From positions 143,506 through 207,505 of the forward strand of contig NZ_CABFVS010000011.1 in the NCBI RefSeq assembly GCF_902150025.1: a DNA stretch of 64,000 bases, given 5' to 3'. This document shows, piece after piece, positions 1 through 8,944 of the stretch. Positions within the stretch are counted from its first letter, which is position 1; each line of letters opens with the position of its first letter. The DNA is from Bartonella massiliensis. GTDB taxonomy: Bacteria; Pseudomonadota; Alphaproteobacteria; Rhizobiales; Rhizobiaceae. The position numbers and the translations under genes were made by a program. Below the pieces are notes generated by a model. The model had not been told where the DNA came from, did no database searches, and saw only the letters and a list, made by a program, of their open reading frames with translations.

Positions 1-1219
1 ATACTTTTGAAAGAGGGTGGGGTGTTCAATTACATTCATTGCTTTTGATGAGAAAGGCATGCAAAATTTTTTTGTAGTATCATGGCGCTCTTTCATATTC
101 TAGAGTTGGGGATTGTTTATATATTTCCATCAATCTGATTTTTAGGAATATGACGTATAGGATTTTTACGAACGCTTGTCAGAATAAGTAAATGTAAAGT
201 CCGATATGTCATGTTGGTATGTCGCAAAGTTTTTTATAAAAAGCGATCCCTTTTTTCCGATTTATCGTTGGTAAATTTTATACTTTATGACGTTGTTTTC
301 TTAAGAGAGTTTTTGCTTTTGTCGGTTCTTATAAATCAACATTTAAACCTAATGCAGCCGCATGTTTGAAACAAATATTAAGGTGGTTCATTGCTCTACA
401 ATCTGTATCATCTTTTGTATGCAAAATAGGGTAAGCGTATTTTTTTGGGTAATCTCTGAAATAGGAAAACAGCCTCATTGGAGAAGAATATAAAGTTTTA
501 AAGGTGTTCTCCAGTTTGGTCATTTCCTTTCAATTTGACTTTACGGTTTTCAAAAGTATCTACAGCACTATCTTTTAAATAATAGAGATTACGCATTGCT
601 TCACGCTTTTATTTATCGCGTGTTTTTTTTGGGGACCACGACCTTCATCTAAAATAAAATGCCATTGGTTTACTAATTCACGGGCTTATTTTTTAATATC
701 TCTCAATATTCGTCACACCTGTTTTGTGACGGCTTTCATGAAGGGGCTAACGATAAATCTTTAAGAACCTCGTTCTTTAAGTTTAAAGAGCAGGATGGGT
801 ACTATCTACTTACTCGAAATGTTGCGACAATCCTTGAAGTTCTTGGCACTTAAAAAGGGGGATAAGAGGCATTTTTAGTCTTTGCTTATACAGTTTTTAT
901 CCACATGGTCCACCCGCTTGTGGTGTGCAAGCAAATAGTTTTGATTGATTCAAAATAAACAGATTTGAAATGAGAGAATCTTACGATATTCGGAATTCTA
1001 ATATAATATGAATGACGCTAAACGATCTTTATAAACCAATAAGTTGTTATATCTAACTATGCAACAGCACCAAAAAATATAATTTCATTAAATACTTTCA
1101 TGAAAAGATGTTCTCATTGACTAAAAGTTTCATAAAATTTTTTATCTCATAATAACTCTATCATTGAAATCTAATAATGAAGCATAGAAAGCACAGAATA
1201 TGAGATTATATCACGGGGA
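1..1219. other. Gene-poor region with a decayed coding remnant
   Basis: I see no intact gene here. Roughly 330-690, read on the minus strand, holds a broken coding remnant. It includes a 64-residue open stretch ending in AAALGLNVDL, and beside it a stretch reading AMRNLYYLKDSAVDTFENRK. Similar broken sequence recurs near 23.69-23.93 kb and 47.65-48.04 kb, so this is one copy of a dispersed decayed family. The rest is AT-rich sequence with stops in all frames. Confidence 0.5.
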
Positions 1220-1753
1220 TTATACTCTTATTCGCCGTCTTTCAGATATTGGTTGAAATGCTAGCTTAGCATGAAAAGCACAATAGGGACTATTTTCATC
1301 AGAATCAGCACCACAAAAATGAAAATCGGCTGATAATGGATCCCCAATCGGCCATCTACATGTATTTTCACTCAATTGTAGCAGGTTAAGTTGACGTGAT
1401 ATAGGTACAACGACATTGGATTTTGCAGACATATCAATTTCTTTTACAGCTTCTGCTACAAACTCTGGCTTCAAAGTTTTTTCTTCAACATCGGCAGGTG
1501 GTGTGTTTATTGGTGATGCGGTGGATGTGCTGCGACGCACACGTGGAGATGATGGGCTGCTTCCTGCAGGAGATTTTTGCGCACGGGCGCTTCCTGGTGC
1601 TGTTTTGCCACGTCCTGGCAGTTTTAATCGATGCACTTTACCGATGACTGCATTTCTGCTGACCCCACCTAATTGAGCAGCAATTTGACTCGCACTTAAC
1701 CCTTCACTCCAAAGCTTCTTAAGAAGCTCAACGCGTTCACATGTCCAACCCAT
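1220..1753 (-). CDS. gcrA: GcrA cell cycle regulator
   Basis: GcrA is an alphaproteobacterial sigma70-associated transcription factor that activates cell-cycle genes at methylated promoters. The 177-residue protein begins with the family signature MGWTCERVELLKKLW followed by a helix-turn-helix (SASQIAAQLGGVSRNAVIGK, about residues 19-38). A low-complexity Pro/Ser/Lys linker runs from about 45 to 115. The conserved C-terminal part holds CRWPIGDP and a Cys/His-containing FCGADSDENSPYCAFHAK. Length and both terminal blocks match the family. It is divergent from argD, with a 480-base gap between them. Identification is firm from the N- and C-terminal motifs; the linker is poorly conserved, as expected. 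Confidence 0.95.
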   Translation of the reverse strand: MGWTCERVELLKKLWSEGLSASQIAAQLGGVSRNAVIGKVHRLKLPGRGKTAPGSARAQKSPAGSSPSSPRVRRSTSTASPINTPPADVEEKTLKPEFVAEAVKEIDMSAKSNVVVPISRQLNLLQLSENTCRWPIGDPLSADFHFCGADSDENSPYCAFHAKLAFQPISERRRIRV

Positions 1754-2234
1754 ACCAGCACTCCATTCCGATCACATCACTGAGATGCTCCCCCTTCACA
1801 TCTTCAAATGTTTCAATAATATCTCCAATGCGCTGAATGAAAGAATTTTACGCTCTAAACGAACATAAGAAAATCATCCAACTTGTGGAACTTACAAATC
1901 AAAACACATCATCTTGCTTAACGATAGTGTAAATTACAATATGCACTCACTCTATGACAAGAGTCTTTGCCTCTTGAAGAATTTATTTAGAATGTTTTCC
2001 CCAACTTGCAAACCAATCATAGGTTAAACGTTCACTTTTATTTAAGGCTTTTCCCCAAAATGCTTATTCGTAGAACTTTCGTTGACTTTTTTCAATTGGT
2101 GTAATGATCTATTCCGTAAGTATAATTATTCATCGTCATGAAACGTTGAAAACACTGTTAACGAAATGTATCATGTTGTCTTATTTGTAGTGTTGCTTTG
2201 TATATATTAAAAAGGTTAAAATATAAAGGAAATT
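1754..2234. promoter_or_regulatory. Divergent gcrA/argD intergenic region
   Basis: These 480 bases separate two divergent genes, so both promoters must lie here. I see no gene. An AGGAAA-type ribosome binding site precedes argD at about 2228. I cannot place the -35 and -10 boxes with confidence in this AT-rich sequence. Confidence 0.4.
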
Positions 2235-3449
2235 ATGATGGATGTCCTCTCTATCCAACCACTTTACGAATGTTTTGCACGACGCAACTTGCATTTTAAA
2301 CAGGGACATGGTGTCTGGCTTATTTCCGATAAAGGAGAGCATTATCTTGATTTCACATCTGGCATTGCTGTTAATGCATTAGGGTATGCCCATCCTAAAT
2401 TGGTTGATACGCTCAAAAGGCAAGCTGAAAAACTTTGGCATATTTCTAATCTTTTTCAGTCTCCTGAACAAACAGCTCTTGCCACGCGGCTTTGTGCCAA
2501 TAGTTTTTCTGATAAGGTTTTTTTCTGCAATTCAGGTACTGAAGCATTGGAATGCGCTTTCAAAACGGCACGTCATTATTACTATGCTGCGGGTCATCCA
2601 GAACGCATTGAAATCATTACTTTTGAAGGGGCATTTCATGGACGAACACTTGCAGCACTTGCTGCGACGGGGCATGAAAAATATCTGGAAGGCTTTGGGC
2701 CTAAAGCTGGTGGATTTATTCAAGTTCCTTTTTGTGATGAAATCGCTTTGCGTAACGCTGTTCATAAAAATACCGCCGCTATTCTTATTGAACCCATTCA
2801 AGGAGAAGGAGGGATACGAACGGTTTCTCATGAATATTTAAGATTTTTGCGCAAAATATGCGATGATAATGGTCTATTGTTGATTTTTGATGAAGTTCAA
2901 ACGGGCATGGGACGAACCGGAAAGCTTTTTGCTTATGAATGGAGTGATGTCACACCTGATATTCTTACCCTCGCAAAAGGACTAGGAGGTGGATTTCCAT
3001 TAGGTGCTTGCCTTGCAACGGATAAAGTTGCAAAAAGTATGACACCCGGAACCCATGGTTCAACCTTTGGAGGAAATCTTCTTGGAATGGCTATAGGAAA
3101 TAGTATTCTTGATATTCTGTTAGAGCCAAGTTTTCTTAGTCATGTGCAAAACATGGGGAATAAACTAAAAAGTGGACTTTTGCATATTCTCAATATCTAT
3201 CCTGATATTATCTGCGCAGTTCGGGGGATGGGGCTTATGGTGGGTATTCAATGTGTTGTTCCTTCAAATCTTGTCGTTAATGCTTTGGAAAAAGAATATC
3301 TCTTAAGTGTTGCAGCCAACAACAACGTTGTGCGCTTATTGCCTCCTCTTATCATTAGGGAAGAAGAAATAGATGAAAGTTTGCATCGTATTGAAAAAGC
3401 AGTTGCTCATCTTTCTGTAAACAAAGAAAGACTAATATCACACACATGA
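2235..3449 (+). CDS. argD: Acetylornithine aminotransferase
   Basis: This is a PLP-dependent class III aminotransferase that converts N-acetylglutamate semialdehyde to N-acetylornithine in arginine synthesis. It may also serve as succinyldiaminopimelate aminotransferase. The 404 residues match the family length. Visible motifs are the phosphate-binding NSGTEA (about 99-104), the cofactor-pairing Asp in [10 protein letters not shown] (D219) and the Schiff-base Lys in TLAKGLGGG (K248). Its stop codon overlaps the next start as ATGA at 3446-3449, which indicates translational coupling to argF. Start choice: ATG at 2235, with a second in-frame ATG directly after it. Confidence 0.95.
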   Translation: MMDVLSIQPLYECFARRNLHFKQGHGVWLISDKGEHYLDFTSGIAVNALGYAHPKLVDTLKRQAEKLWHISNLFQSPEQTALATRLCANSFSDKVFFCNSGTEALECAFKTARHYYYAAGHPERIEIITFEGAFHGRTLAALAATGHEKYLEGFGPKAGGFIQVPFCDEIALRNAVHKNTAAILIEPIQGEGGIRTVSHEYLRFLRKICDDNGLLLIFDEVQTGMGRTGKLFAYEWSDVTPDILTLAKGLGGGFPLGACLATDKVAKSMTPGTHGSTFGGNLLGMAIGNSILDILLEPSFLSHVQNMGNKLKSGLLHILNIYPDIICAVRGMGLMVGIQCVVPSNLVVNALEKEYLLSVAANNNVVRLLPPLIIREEEIDESLHRIEKAVAHLSVNKERLISHT

Positions 3450-4380
3450 CAAATGTTCTTCGTCATTTCACGGACTTATCTGTTTTAACGCCAGAAATAG
3501 CACGCGCACTGATCGAGTATGCAAAAAACTTAAAGCATCTTTTAAAGGAGGGGAAGGTTCAAAACCTTTTAAGGGCAAAACACTTGCGATGATTTTTGAA
3601 AAACCATCTACACGAACCCGTATTTCATTCGATATTAGTATGCGCCAGCTTGGGGGAGATACAATTATGCTTATGGGTTCAGAAATGCAACTTGGTCATA
3701 GCGAAACCATAGCTGACACGGCACGCGTTTTATCGCGTTTTGTGGATATCGTAATATTGCGAACAACAAAACATCAACGCATGCTTGAATTAGCGCAATA
3801 TGCACAAATTCCTGTCATTAATGCCCTTACAGATGATACACATCCTTGCCAAGTTCTAGCAGATATTTTAACCTATGAAGAACATCGAGGGTCAATTACG
3901 GGCAAAATATTTACTTGGATGGGGGATGGGAATAATGTGCTTCATTCTTTGATTGAGGCGGCGGCTCTTTTTGATTTTCATTTGCGTATTGCCACTCCAA
4001 AGGGTAGTGAACCACAAGAAAAATTTATAGATTGGGCACGTGAACGGGGAGCACATCTTACGCTAACTCATAATCCCCAAAAAGCGGCTCAAGGTGCTGA
4101 TTGTATTATGACCGATACATGGGTTTCCATGGGACAAGAATTTCGTGCTCGCAGCCGTTCTATTTTTCAGCCTTATCAAGTCAATGAAGCGCTCATGAAA
4201 TTAGCAAAACCTGATGCTCTTTTTATGCATTGTCTTCCTGCTCATCGTGGGGAAGAAGTTGTCGATACTGTGATTGATGGGCCGCACTCCGTTGTTTTTG
4301 ATGAGGCTGAAAATCGTCTTCATGCTCAAAAAGCAATTCTTTCTTGGTGTTTACAAGATGCGTTTTTCTCTCCACAATAG
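3446..4380 (+). pseudogene. argF: Ornithine carbamoyltransferase, frameshifted
   Basis: OTCase makes citrulline from ornithine and carbamoyl phosphate. The expected start ([12 protein letters not shown]) overlaps the argD stop, but this frame ends at a TGA after 48 codons. The remainder is open in another frame from about 3565 and carries the family motifs: carbamoyl-phosphate site [15 protein letters not shown], and [12 protein letters not shown]. The break sits in a run of four A at 3561-3564. One more A would restore [17 protein letters not shown] and a single OTCase of about 311 residues. Everything else looks intact, so this is either a recent mutation or a homopolymer read error. Without the upstream piece the 263-residue remainder lacks part of the N-terminal domain. 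Confidence 0.9.
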
Positions 4381-4415
4381 TTTCCCTATAATAGATTATA
4401 ATAAAAGGCAAAGCC

Positions 4416-5417
4416 ATGAGTGAGCAAGCTAAAGATGAAGCCTCTTTCAACCATATCTCTTTGCATGAAGATGATAGTGTGATTCCTTTTCAAGTCGAAG
4501 AACTTGATATCCGTGGACGTGCCGTACAACTTGGGGAGACTTTGAATTCTATTCTTAACAGACATCAATATCCTGAACCAGTTTCATATCTTCTGGCAGA
4601 GGCTTTACTTATAACTGTTTTGCTTGGAACCTCTCTCAAGCTTACGGGAAAATTTATTTTACAAACCCATTCCGATGGGCCGGTTAATATGTTAGTGTGT
4701 GATTTTTCTCCTCCTTCTCGTTTACGTGGATACGCCCGTTTTGATAAAGAACAGCTTAACCAAGCTATAGACAATGATCAAACGTCTTCAGAAACACTTT
4801 TAGGAAAAGGCACTTTAGCTTTCACGATTGACCAAGGGCCCTACATGCAACCCTATCAAGGGATAGTGGCATTAGATGGATCAAATTTACAAGAAGCTGC
4901 ACGTACTTATTTTGATCAATCAGAGCAAATTCCCACCGATATTCGTTTGGCTGTTGCGATATTAATCAACCGTGATCAACAAGGAAAACCGCAGAAAAGT
5001 TGGCGAGCTGGAGGTATTTTAACGCAACTTTTGCCCCAAGCATCGTCCCATCATAAAATAGATGCTCCTCATCAAAAGCGAGAAGAAACGAAAACCAAAA
5101 CCCAATTGGATAACCAATGGCAAGAAGCTAAAATACTCATGGCAACGATTGAAAGTTCAGAATTAACAGATCCTCAAGTTGGGAGTAAACAGCTCTTGTT
5201 CCGTCTTTTTCATGAACAAGGTGTGAGAGTTTTTAATCCTTTTTCTCTTGTTGATCAGTGTTCTTGTTCACGCGAAAAAATTAAAGGAATCCTAGAAGGT
5301 TTCCCGATTGATGAACGCAATAAAATGGTTAAAGATAAATATATTTCAGTCACATGTGAATTTTGCTCGAAAATCTATCGTTTTACACCGCAAGAATTTT
5401 TGGAAGAAAAAATATAA
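4416..5417 (+). CDS. hslO: Hsp33 redox-regulated chaperonin
   Basis: Hsp33 is a cytoplasmic holdase that is activated by oxidative stress. The 333-residue protein has the family's N-terminal fold (SDGPVNMLVCDFS, GKGTLAFTIDQG) and the C-terminal zinc redox switch: C282-x-C284 and C314-x2-C317 (CSC and CEFC). A non-conserved basic insert lies near residues 210-230. It follows argF by 35 bases on the same strand, as in related genomes, and may share its transcript. The ATG at 4416 is preceded by AAAGGCA. Confidence is high because all four cysteines are in place. Confidence 0.95.
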   Translation: MSEQAKDEASFNHISLHEDDSVIPFQVEELDIRGRAVQLGETLNSILNRHQYPEPVSYLLAEALLITVLLGTSLKLTGKFILQTHSDGPVNMLVCDFSPPSRLRGYARFDKEQLNQAIDNDQTSSETLLGKGTLAFTIDQGPYMQPYQGIVALDGSNLQEAARTYFDQSEQIPTDIRLAVAILINRDQQGKPQKSWRAGGILTQLLPQASSHHKIDAPHQKREETKTKTQLDNQWQEAKILMATIESSELTDPQVGSKQLLFRLFHEQGVRVFNPFSLVDQCSCSREKIKGILEGFPIDERNKMVKDKYISVTCEFCSKIYRFTPQEFLEEKI

Positions 5418-5724
5418 TCAATTTCATAGAAAAATGATGATTGCAATAAAAGCTCATTTTAGTTTGCGTTATAAAAATTTAAAGCACAAGCTTATATGAA
5501 ACTCTAGAATATTTCTTTCCTTAGCTTTTTTAGATGTATGCTCATGATTTTTCTATTGAAATCACTATTCACTCGACATGTTTTTTAAAAAAGAGTGCCC
5601 TGTAAAAGATACTTTCTTCTCTCGAAAGGGATTCTTTATTTACTTTTTACATCTCAAAAGTTTATTTCTTACAATGAATCCTTTTAAATTCATTAATATA
5701 TTTATAAATCAATATGGTGATATT
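5418..5724. other. Intergenic, no gene seen
   Basis: This gap lies between the convergent hslO and ccmG genes. It is AT-rich, with only short open frames that resemble no protein I know. A terminator for one or both genes is expected, but I do not see a clear GC-rich hairpin with a T tract. Confidence 0.4.
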
Positions 5725-6318
5725 TTACTTTTCTTCTGTCATAATCGCTTGTTCAATTTTGGGGAGAATTTTTTTTTGATAAATTTGCCATGTTAAAGGA
5801 CCAACATGTTTGGCAATAATGATACTTTCTTTATTCAAGAGAAAAGTTTCTGGTGGTCCATATACCCCCCAATCAATGGCTGTATAGCCTGAAACATCAA
5901 AGCCAATCAATTTAAAAGGATTACCAAAATTATTTAAAAAGCGCAGGGCGTTTGCTTTGTTATCCTTATAATTAATACCGATCAGATCAAAACGTTTATC
6001 TTGTGCAATCTTCATAAGAAGAGGATGCTCTTGGCGACAGGGTAAACACCAAGCCCCCCAAAAGTTGACCAATGTGACACGTCCTTTAAACTGTTTTGAA
6101 TTGAGATAACTTTCCTTATCAAGAAGAGGAAGGTGTGTATTGGGGGCAGCTTTTCCAGCCAATGCATTTGGAAGAAGAGAAGGGTCTTGAGGGTATTTTT
6201 TATCCATAAAGTTGAAAAAAAACACCATGAGAAGAAGAAAAAGCACGAATGGTCCAAAAAGAACAAACAAAACAGTTAAAGATATATTTTTTTTAAGTTT
6301 TGGAGAGGTGTTCTTCAT
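5725..6318 (-). CDS. ccmG: Cytochrome c biogenesis thiol:disulfide protein (CcmG/DsbE)
   Basis: CcmG is a membrane-anchored periplasmic thioredoxin-like protein that reduces apocytochrome c (or CcmH) before heme attachment. The 197 residues show an N-terminal membrane anchor (about 12-36), then a thioredoxin fold with the active site WCLPC (C91, C94) and a cis-Pro region near GVYGPPETF. Length fits the family. The gene is last of a ccmA-B-C-D-G run on this strand, and its start overlaps the end of ccmD by 26 bases. Confidence 0.93.
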   Translation of the reverse strand: MKNTSPKLKKNISLTVLFVLFGPFVLFLLLMVFFFNFMDKKYPQDPSLLPNALAGKAAPNTHLPLLDKESYLNSKQFKGRVTLVNFWGAWCLPCRQEHPLLMKIAQDKRFDLIGINYKDNKANALRFLNNFGNPFKLIGFDVSGYTAIDWGVYGPPETFLLNKESIIIAKHVGPLTWQIYQKKILPKIEQAIMTEEK

Positions 6319-6544
6319 TGTATTTTTCTTTTTGTGACAGCTTTTTTTTGTTTAGCTGTTGGAGGATTTTTTTTTGGTATAGAGCTTTGCAAAGAATATA
6401 GCCAAGGAGAGATAAGAGGGATATTGCAGAAAGCCCATAGCTTAAAATAACAATTTGCTCGTGTTCTAGGGTTCCAAGGAAAACGTCAATTTTTTGAGAT
6501 AGGTTTCCTAAAAGTCCGCTGTGAATGCCATTTAGGTCGAGCAT
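6293..6544 (-). CDS. ccmD: Heme exporter protein CcmD-like
   Basis: This small membrane protein lies between ccmC and ccmG, exactly where CcmD sits in this operon. CcmD helps release holo-CcmE from the CcmABC complex. The 83 residues hold one transmembrane helix (about ILSYGLSAISLLSLLGYILC) followed by a charged Lys-rich tail, as in the family. A shorter start at the internal codon before LGTLEHEQ is possible and would be nearer the usual length. The call rests on position and topology, since CcmD is poorly conserved. Confidence 0.8.
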   Translation of the reverse strand: MLDLNGIHSGLLGNLSQKIDVFLGTLEHEQIVILSYGLSAISLLSLLGYILCKALYQKKILQQLNKKKLSQKEKYNEEHLSKT

Positions 6545-7347
6545 GATGAAGAGTCCTGTTGTTGTATACGGCGGGATTTTTTAATCTGAAGTGTTTGGAT
6601 ATAACGATTATTAATTTCATTTCGCATCGCCATTAAATAGAGCGTAACAAACATAAAGATGAAACAAAATAACATGGTTATAAGGGGCCATAACATAGCA
6701 TTGTCGATTGTTGGCCCTCCTGCACGTAATAGGGAGGCTGGTTGATGCAATGTATTCCACCAATTAACGGAAAATTTAATAATAGGGATATTAACAAATC
6801 CAACAAGGGTAAGAATTGCAGTAGCACGAGCAGCTTTTGCTTGGTTATCAAAAGCACGCCCCAGCAGGATAATGGAAAGATAGATAAAAAGTAGAATTAA
6901 AACCGATGTTAACCGTGCATCCCAGACCCACCATGTTCCCCATGTAGGGCGCCCCCAAAGTGCTCCTGTCATGAGGGCCAAGGCGGTAAAAATTGCTCCA
7001 ATGTTTGCACCACATTTAAGAGTCACATCAGCAAGATGATATCTCCAAATCAAATTGCTTAATGCTGCGACACTTATCAATATATAACAGAATGTAGATA
7101 ACCATGCAAAGGGGACATGAAGATACATAATCCTAACAGTGATCCCCTGTTGATAGTCGTCTGGTGAGTGCATCACTAGAATAAGCCCTAAGATAAGAAG
7201 ACATAACGTTATACCGGCGAACCAAGGCAGAACGATACTGCTTATTTTCATGAAGCGGGCAAAACTTGCAGGGGATGACCTGATTTTATGGGTGCGAGAT
7301 AGTTCATTCATGAAGCTCATAATAGGCAGAGTTTTGCTATGCGGCAA
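6532..7347 (-). CDS. ccmC: Heme export/delivery membrane protein CcmC
   Basis: CcmC presents heme to CcmE in the periplasm. The 271-residue protein has about six membrane helices and the tryptophan-rich WWD heme motif (WGTWWVWDARLTS, within about residues 131-149). The two candidate external heme-ligand histidines are in MYLHVPF (H77) and LHQPAS (H201). The first 30 or so residues are extra compared with short homologues, so an internal Met may be the true start. The stop overlaps the annotated ccmD start by 13 bases. Confidence 0.95.
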   Translation of the reverse strand: MPHSKTLPIMSFMNELSRTHKIRSSPASFARFMKISSIVLPWFAGITLCLLILGLILVMHSPDDYQQGITVRIMYLHVPFAWLSTFCYILISVAALSNLIWRYHLADVTLKCGANIGAIFTALALMTGALWGRPTWGTWWVWDARLTSVLILLFIYLSIILLGRAFDNQAKAARATAILTLVGFVNIPIIKFSVNWWNTLHQPASLLRAGGPTIDNAMLWPLITMLFCFIFMFVTLYLMAMRNEINNRYIQTLQIKKSRRIQQQDSSSCST

Positions 7348-7357
7348 TCATCTTTTA

Positions 7358-8023
7358 TTATTCTGATAAAAGCTTGAGTGTTAAAGCGGCAACAAAAGAG
7401 CTAAAAAGACTCAAAAGCAGTGAAAAAGCGCTAAGAAGAGCCAAGGATGTAAGAAAAGAGGCATTTGGATTTGTTGGGGCAGTCGCAGTTGAAACGCCAA
7501 AAATCATAATGGGAATGATCCACGGTAAGATAATGATGAAAATAAGAAGAGTGCTGTGTAACAATGAGGCTGCAAGTGCTGCTCCTATAGCGCCAATAAA
7601 AACAATAGCTGGTGTTCCGCATAAAAGGGTGAGGATTGTTGTAAAAGTTATCGTGACATCTAAGTGGAGCATGAGGGCTAAAATAGGAGTCACAAAAATG
7701 AGAGGAAGCATTGTTCCTACCCAATGGGCAATGCATTTGGTAAAGACAATTAGTGTAAAGCTTTGTCGTTGTCCTGAAAGGATAAATTGATCGAGATTGC
7801 CATCATCATAATCGATTTGAAAAAGTTTGTTTAGATTAAGAAGTCCTGCGAGAAGGGCTCCAAACCACAATATCCCTGGTCCTATTTGGGCAAGAGTTTT
7901 GGGATCTGGTCCAATGGCAAAGGGGGTTATGACAACAACAGCAATGAAAAATAGTAGTCCTGTGAGTGAAGAAGTTTGTGGTACTAATAATAGTTTAAGA
8001 TCACGCCAGAGAAGTGCTTTCAT
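7358..8023 (-). CDS. ccmB: Heme exporter membrane protein CcmB
   Basis: CcmB is the membrane component that works with the CcmA ATPase in cytochrome c maturation. The 221 residues (E. coli CcmB is about 220) form six hydrophobic segments and include the family stretch LFQIDYDDGNLDQFILSG in the cytoplasmic N-terminal third. It lies 11 bases after ccmA and 10 bases before ccmC, so it is clearly in one operon. Confidence 0.93.
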   Translation of the reverse strand: MKALLWRDLKLLLVPQTSSLTGLLFFIAVVVITPFAIGPDPKTLAQIGPGILWFGALLAGLLNLNKLFQIDYDDGNLDQFILSGQRQSFTLIVFTKCIAHWVGTMLPLIFVTPILALMLHLDVTITFTTILTLLCGTPAIVFIGAIGAALAASLLHSTLLIFIIILPWIIPIMIFGVSTATAPTNPNASFLTSLALLSAFSLLLSLFSSFVAALTLKLLSE

Positions 8024-8034
8024 TTTATTTTCTC

Positions 8035-8646
8035 CTAGAGAGGTAAAAATTTTTCCAGAGCAATTGTATGGTTTTCTGGAATACCTAGGGAATAATGGGT
8101 TGCGGCGATAATCATACCACCTTGATTGAGATGACGTTGGAAAATACGAGAAAGAAGTTTTTGAGCATGGCTATCAAGCCCCGATATTGGTTCATCTAAA
8201 ATCCAAAGAGGACGATAAGAGAGCAAAAGCCGGGCAATAGCGACACGTCTTTGTTGTCCAGTGGACAGAGCGTTAAAGGGTAAATGTTCAAGATCAGAAA
8301 GACCAATATCGGCAAGGGTTTCATGTACAAAACGTAAATGTTGACCATAAAATTCTGCCCAAAATTGCAAATTGTTTATGACAGATAAGAAAGGTTTCAT
8401 GGCATTTTGAGACCCGAGATAATGACACGCTGTTGCAACAGGGTATCTTTGTTCATGGTCTTTAAAGATTATTTGACCTTCAGCAGCTTCAAGAAGACCA
8501 ACAATGATTCGCAGTAAGGTCGATTTTCCGATACCATTAGGACCGGTGATTGTCATCAGTTGCTGTGGAAATAAACAAAAAGAAAGGTTTTTGAACAGAA
8601 TCTCCTCGTTTCTATAAGCTGCTAAATTTTTGCCTAATAACACCAT
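8035..8646 (-). CDS. ccmA: Cytochrome c biogenesis ABC ATPase CcmA
   Basis: This is the ATP-binding subunit of the CcmABCD complex, which uses ATP to free holo-CcmE. The 203 residues carry Walker A GPNGIGKST (35-43), the ABC signature LSTGQQRR and Walker B LWILDEP, with the switch His in AATHYS. It is the first gene of the ccmABCDG operon. The operon is divergent from acnA, with 298 bases between them that must hold both promoters. Confidence 0.95.
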   Translation of the reverse strand: MVLLGKNLAAYRNEEILFKNLSFCLFPQQLMTITGPNGIGKSTLLRIIVGLLEAAEGQIIFKDHEQRYPVATACHYLGSQNAMKPFLSVINNLQFWAEFYGQHLRFVHETLADIGLSDLEHLPFNALSTGQQRRVAIARLLLSYRPLWILDEPISGLDSHAQKLLSRIFQRHLNQGGMIIAATHYSLGIPENHTIALEKFLPL

Positions 8647-8944
8647 GTGGATAGCCTATTTTGCTTTAATTTTCCTATTCTTTATTGCATTAGAGCATAA
8701 AAAACACGTTTTTTATGCAATTGTCCCTAGAATAGTTCTAGAAATAGTTCTATAAGAGATGTATTACATCAATATCTGGTGTAAAATGGTTTTTGGCGCT
8801 GATTTCCGCATTTACCTATAAAAGGTGGAGGGGGAAATGGATAGCGGAGGTGGTTGCGTCTGCGCTCAAGCTGCGACCTTGACTCGTAGTTTGTGTTGTT
8901 CATTCCTGGAAATTGGGTGGTTTTTAGTATAAGGATGGACAGTC

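Noticed and set aside
7374..7790. Open frame of 138 codons on the plus strand
   Set aside because: It is antisense to ccmB, which has clear family features. Composition is that of a shadow frame.
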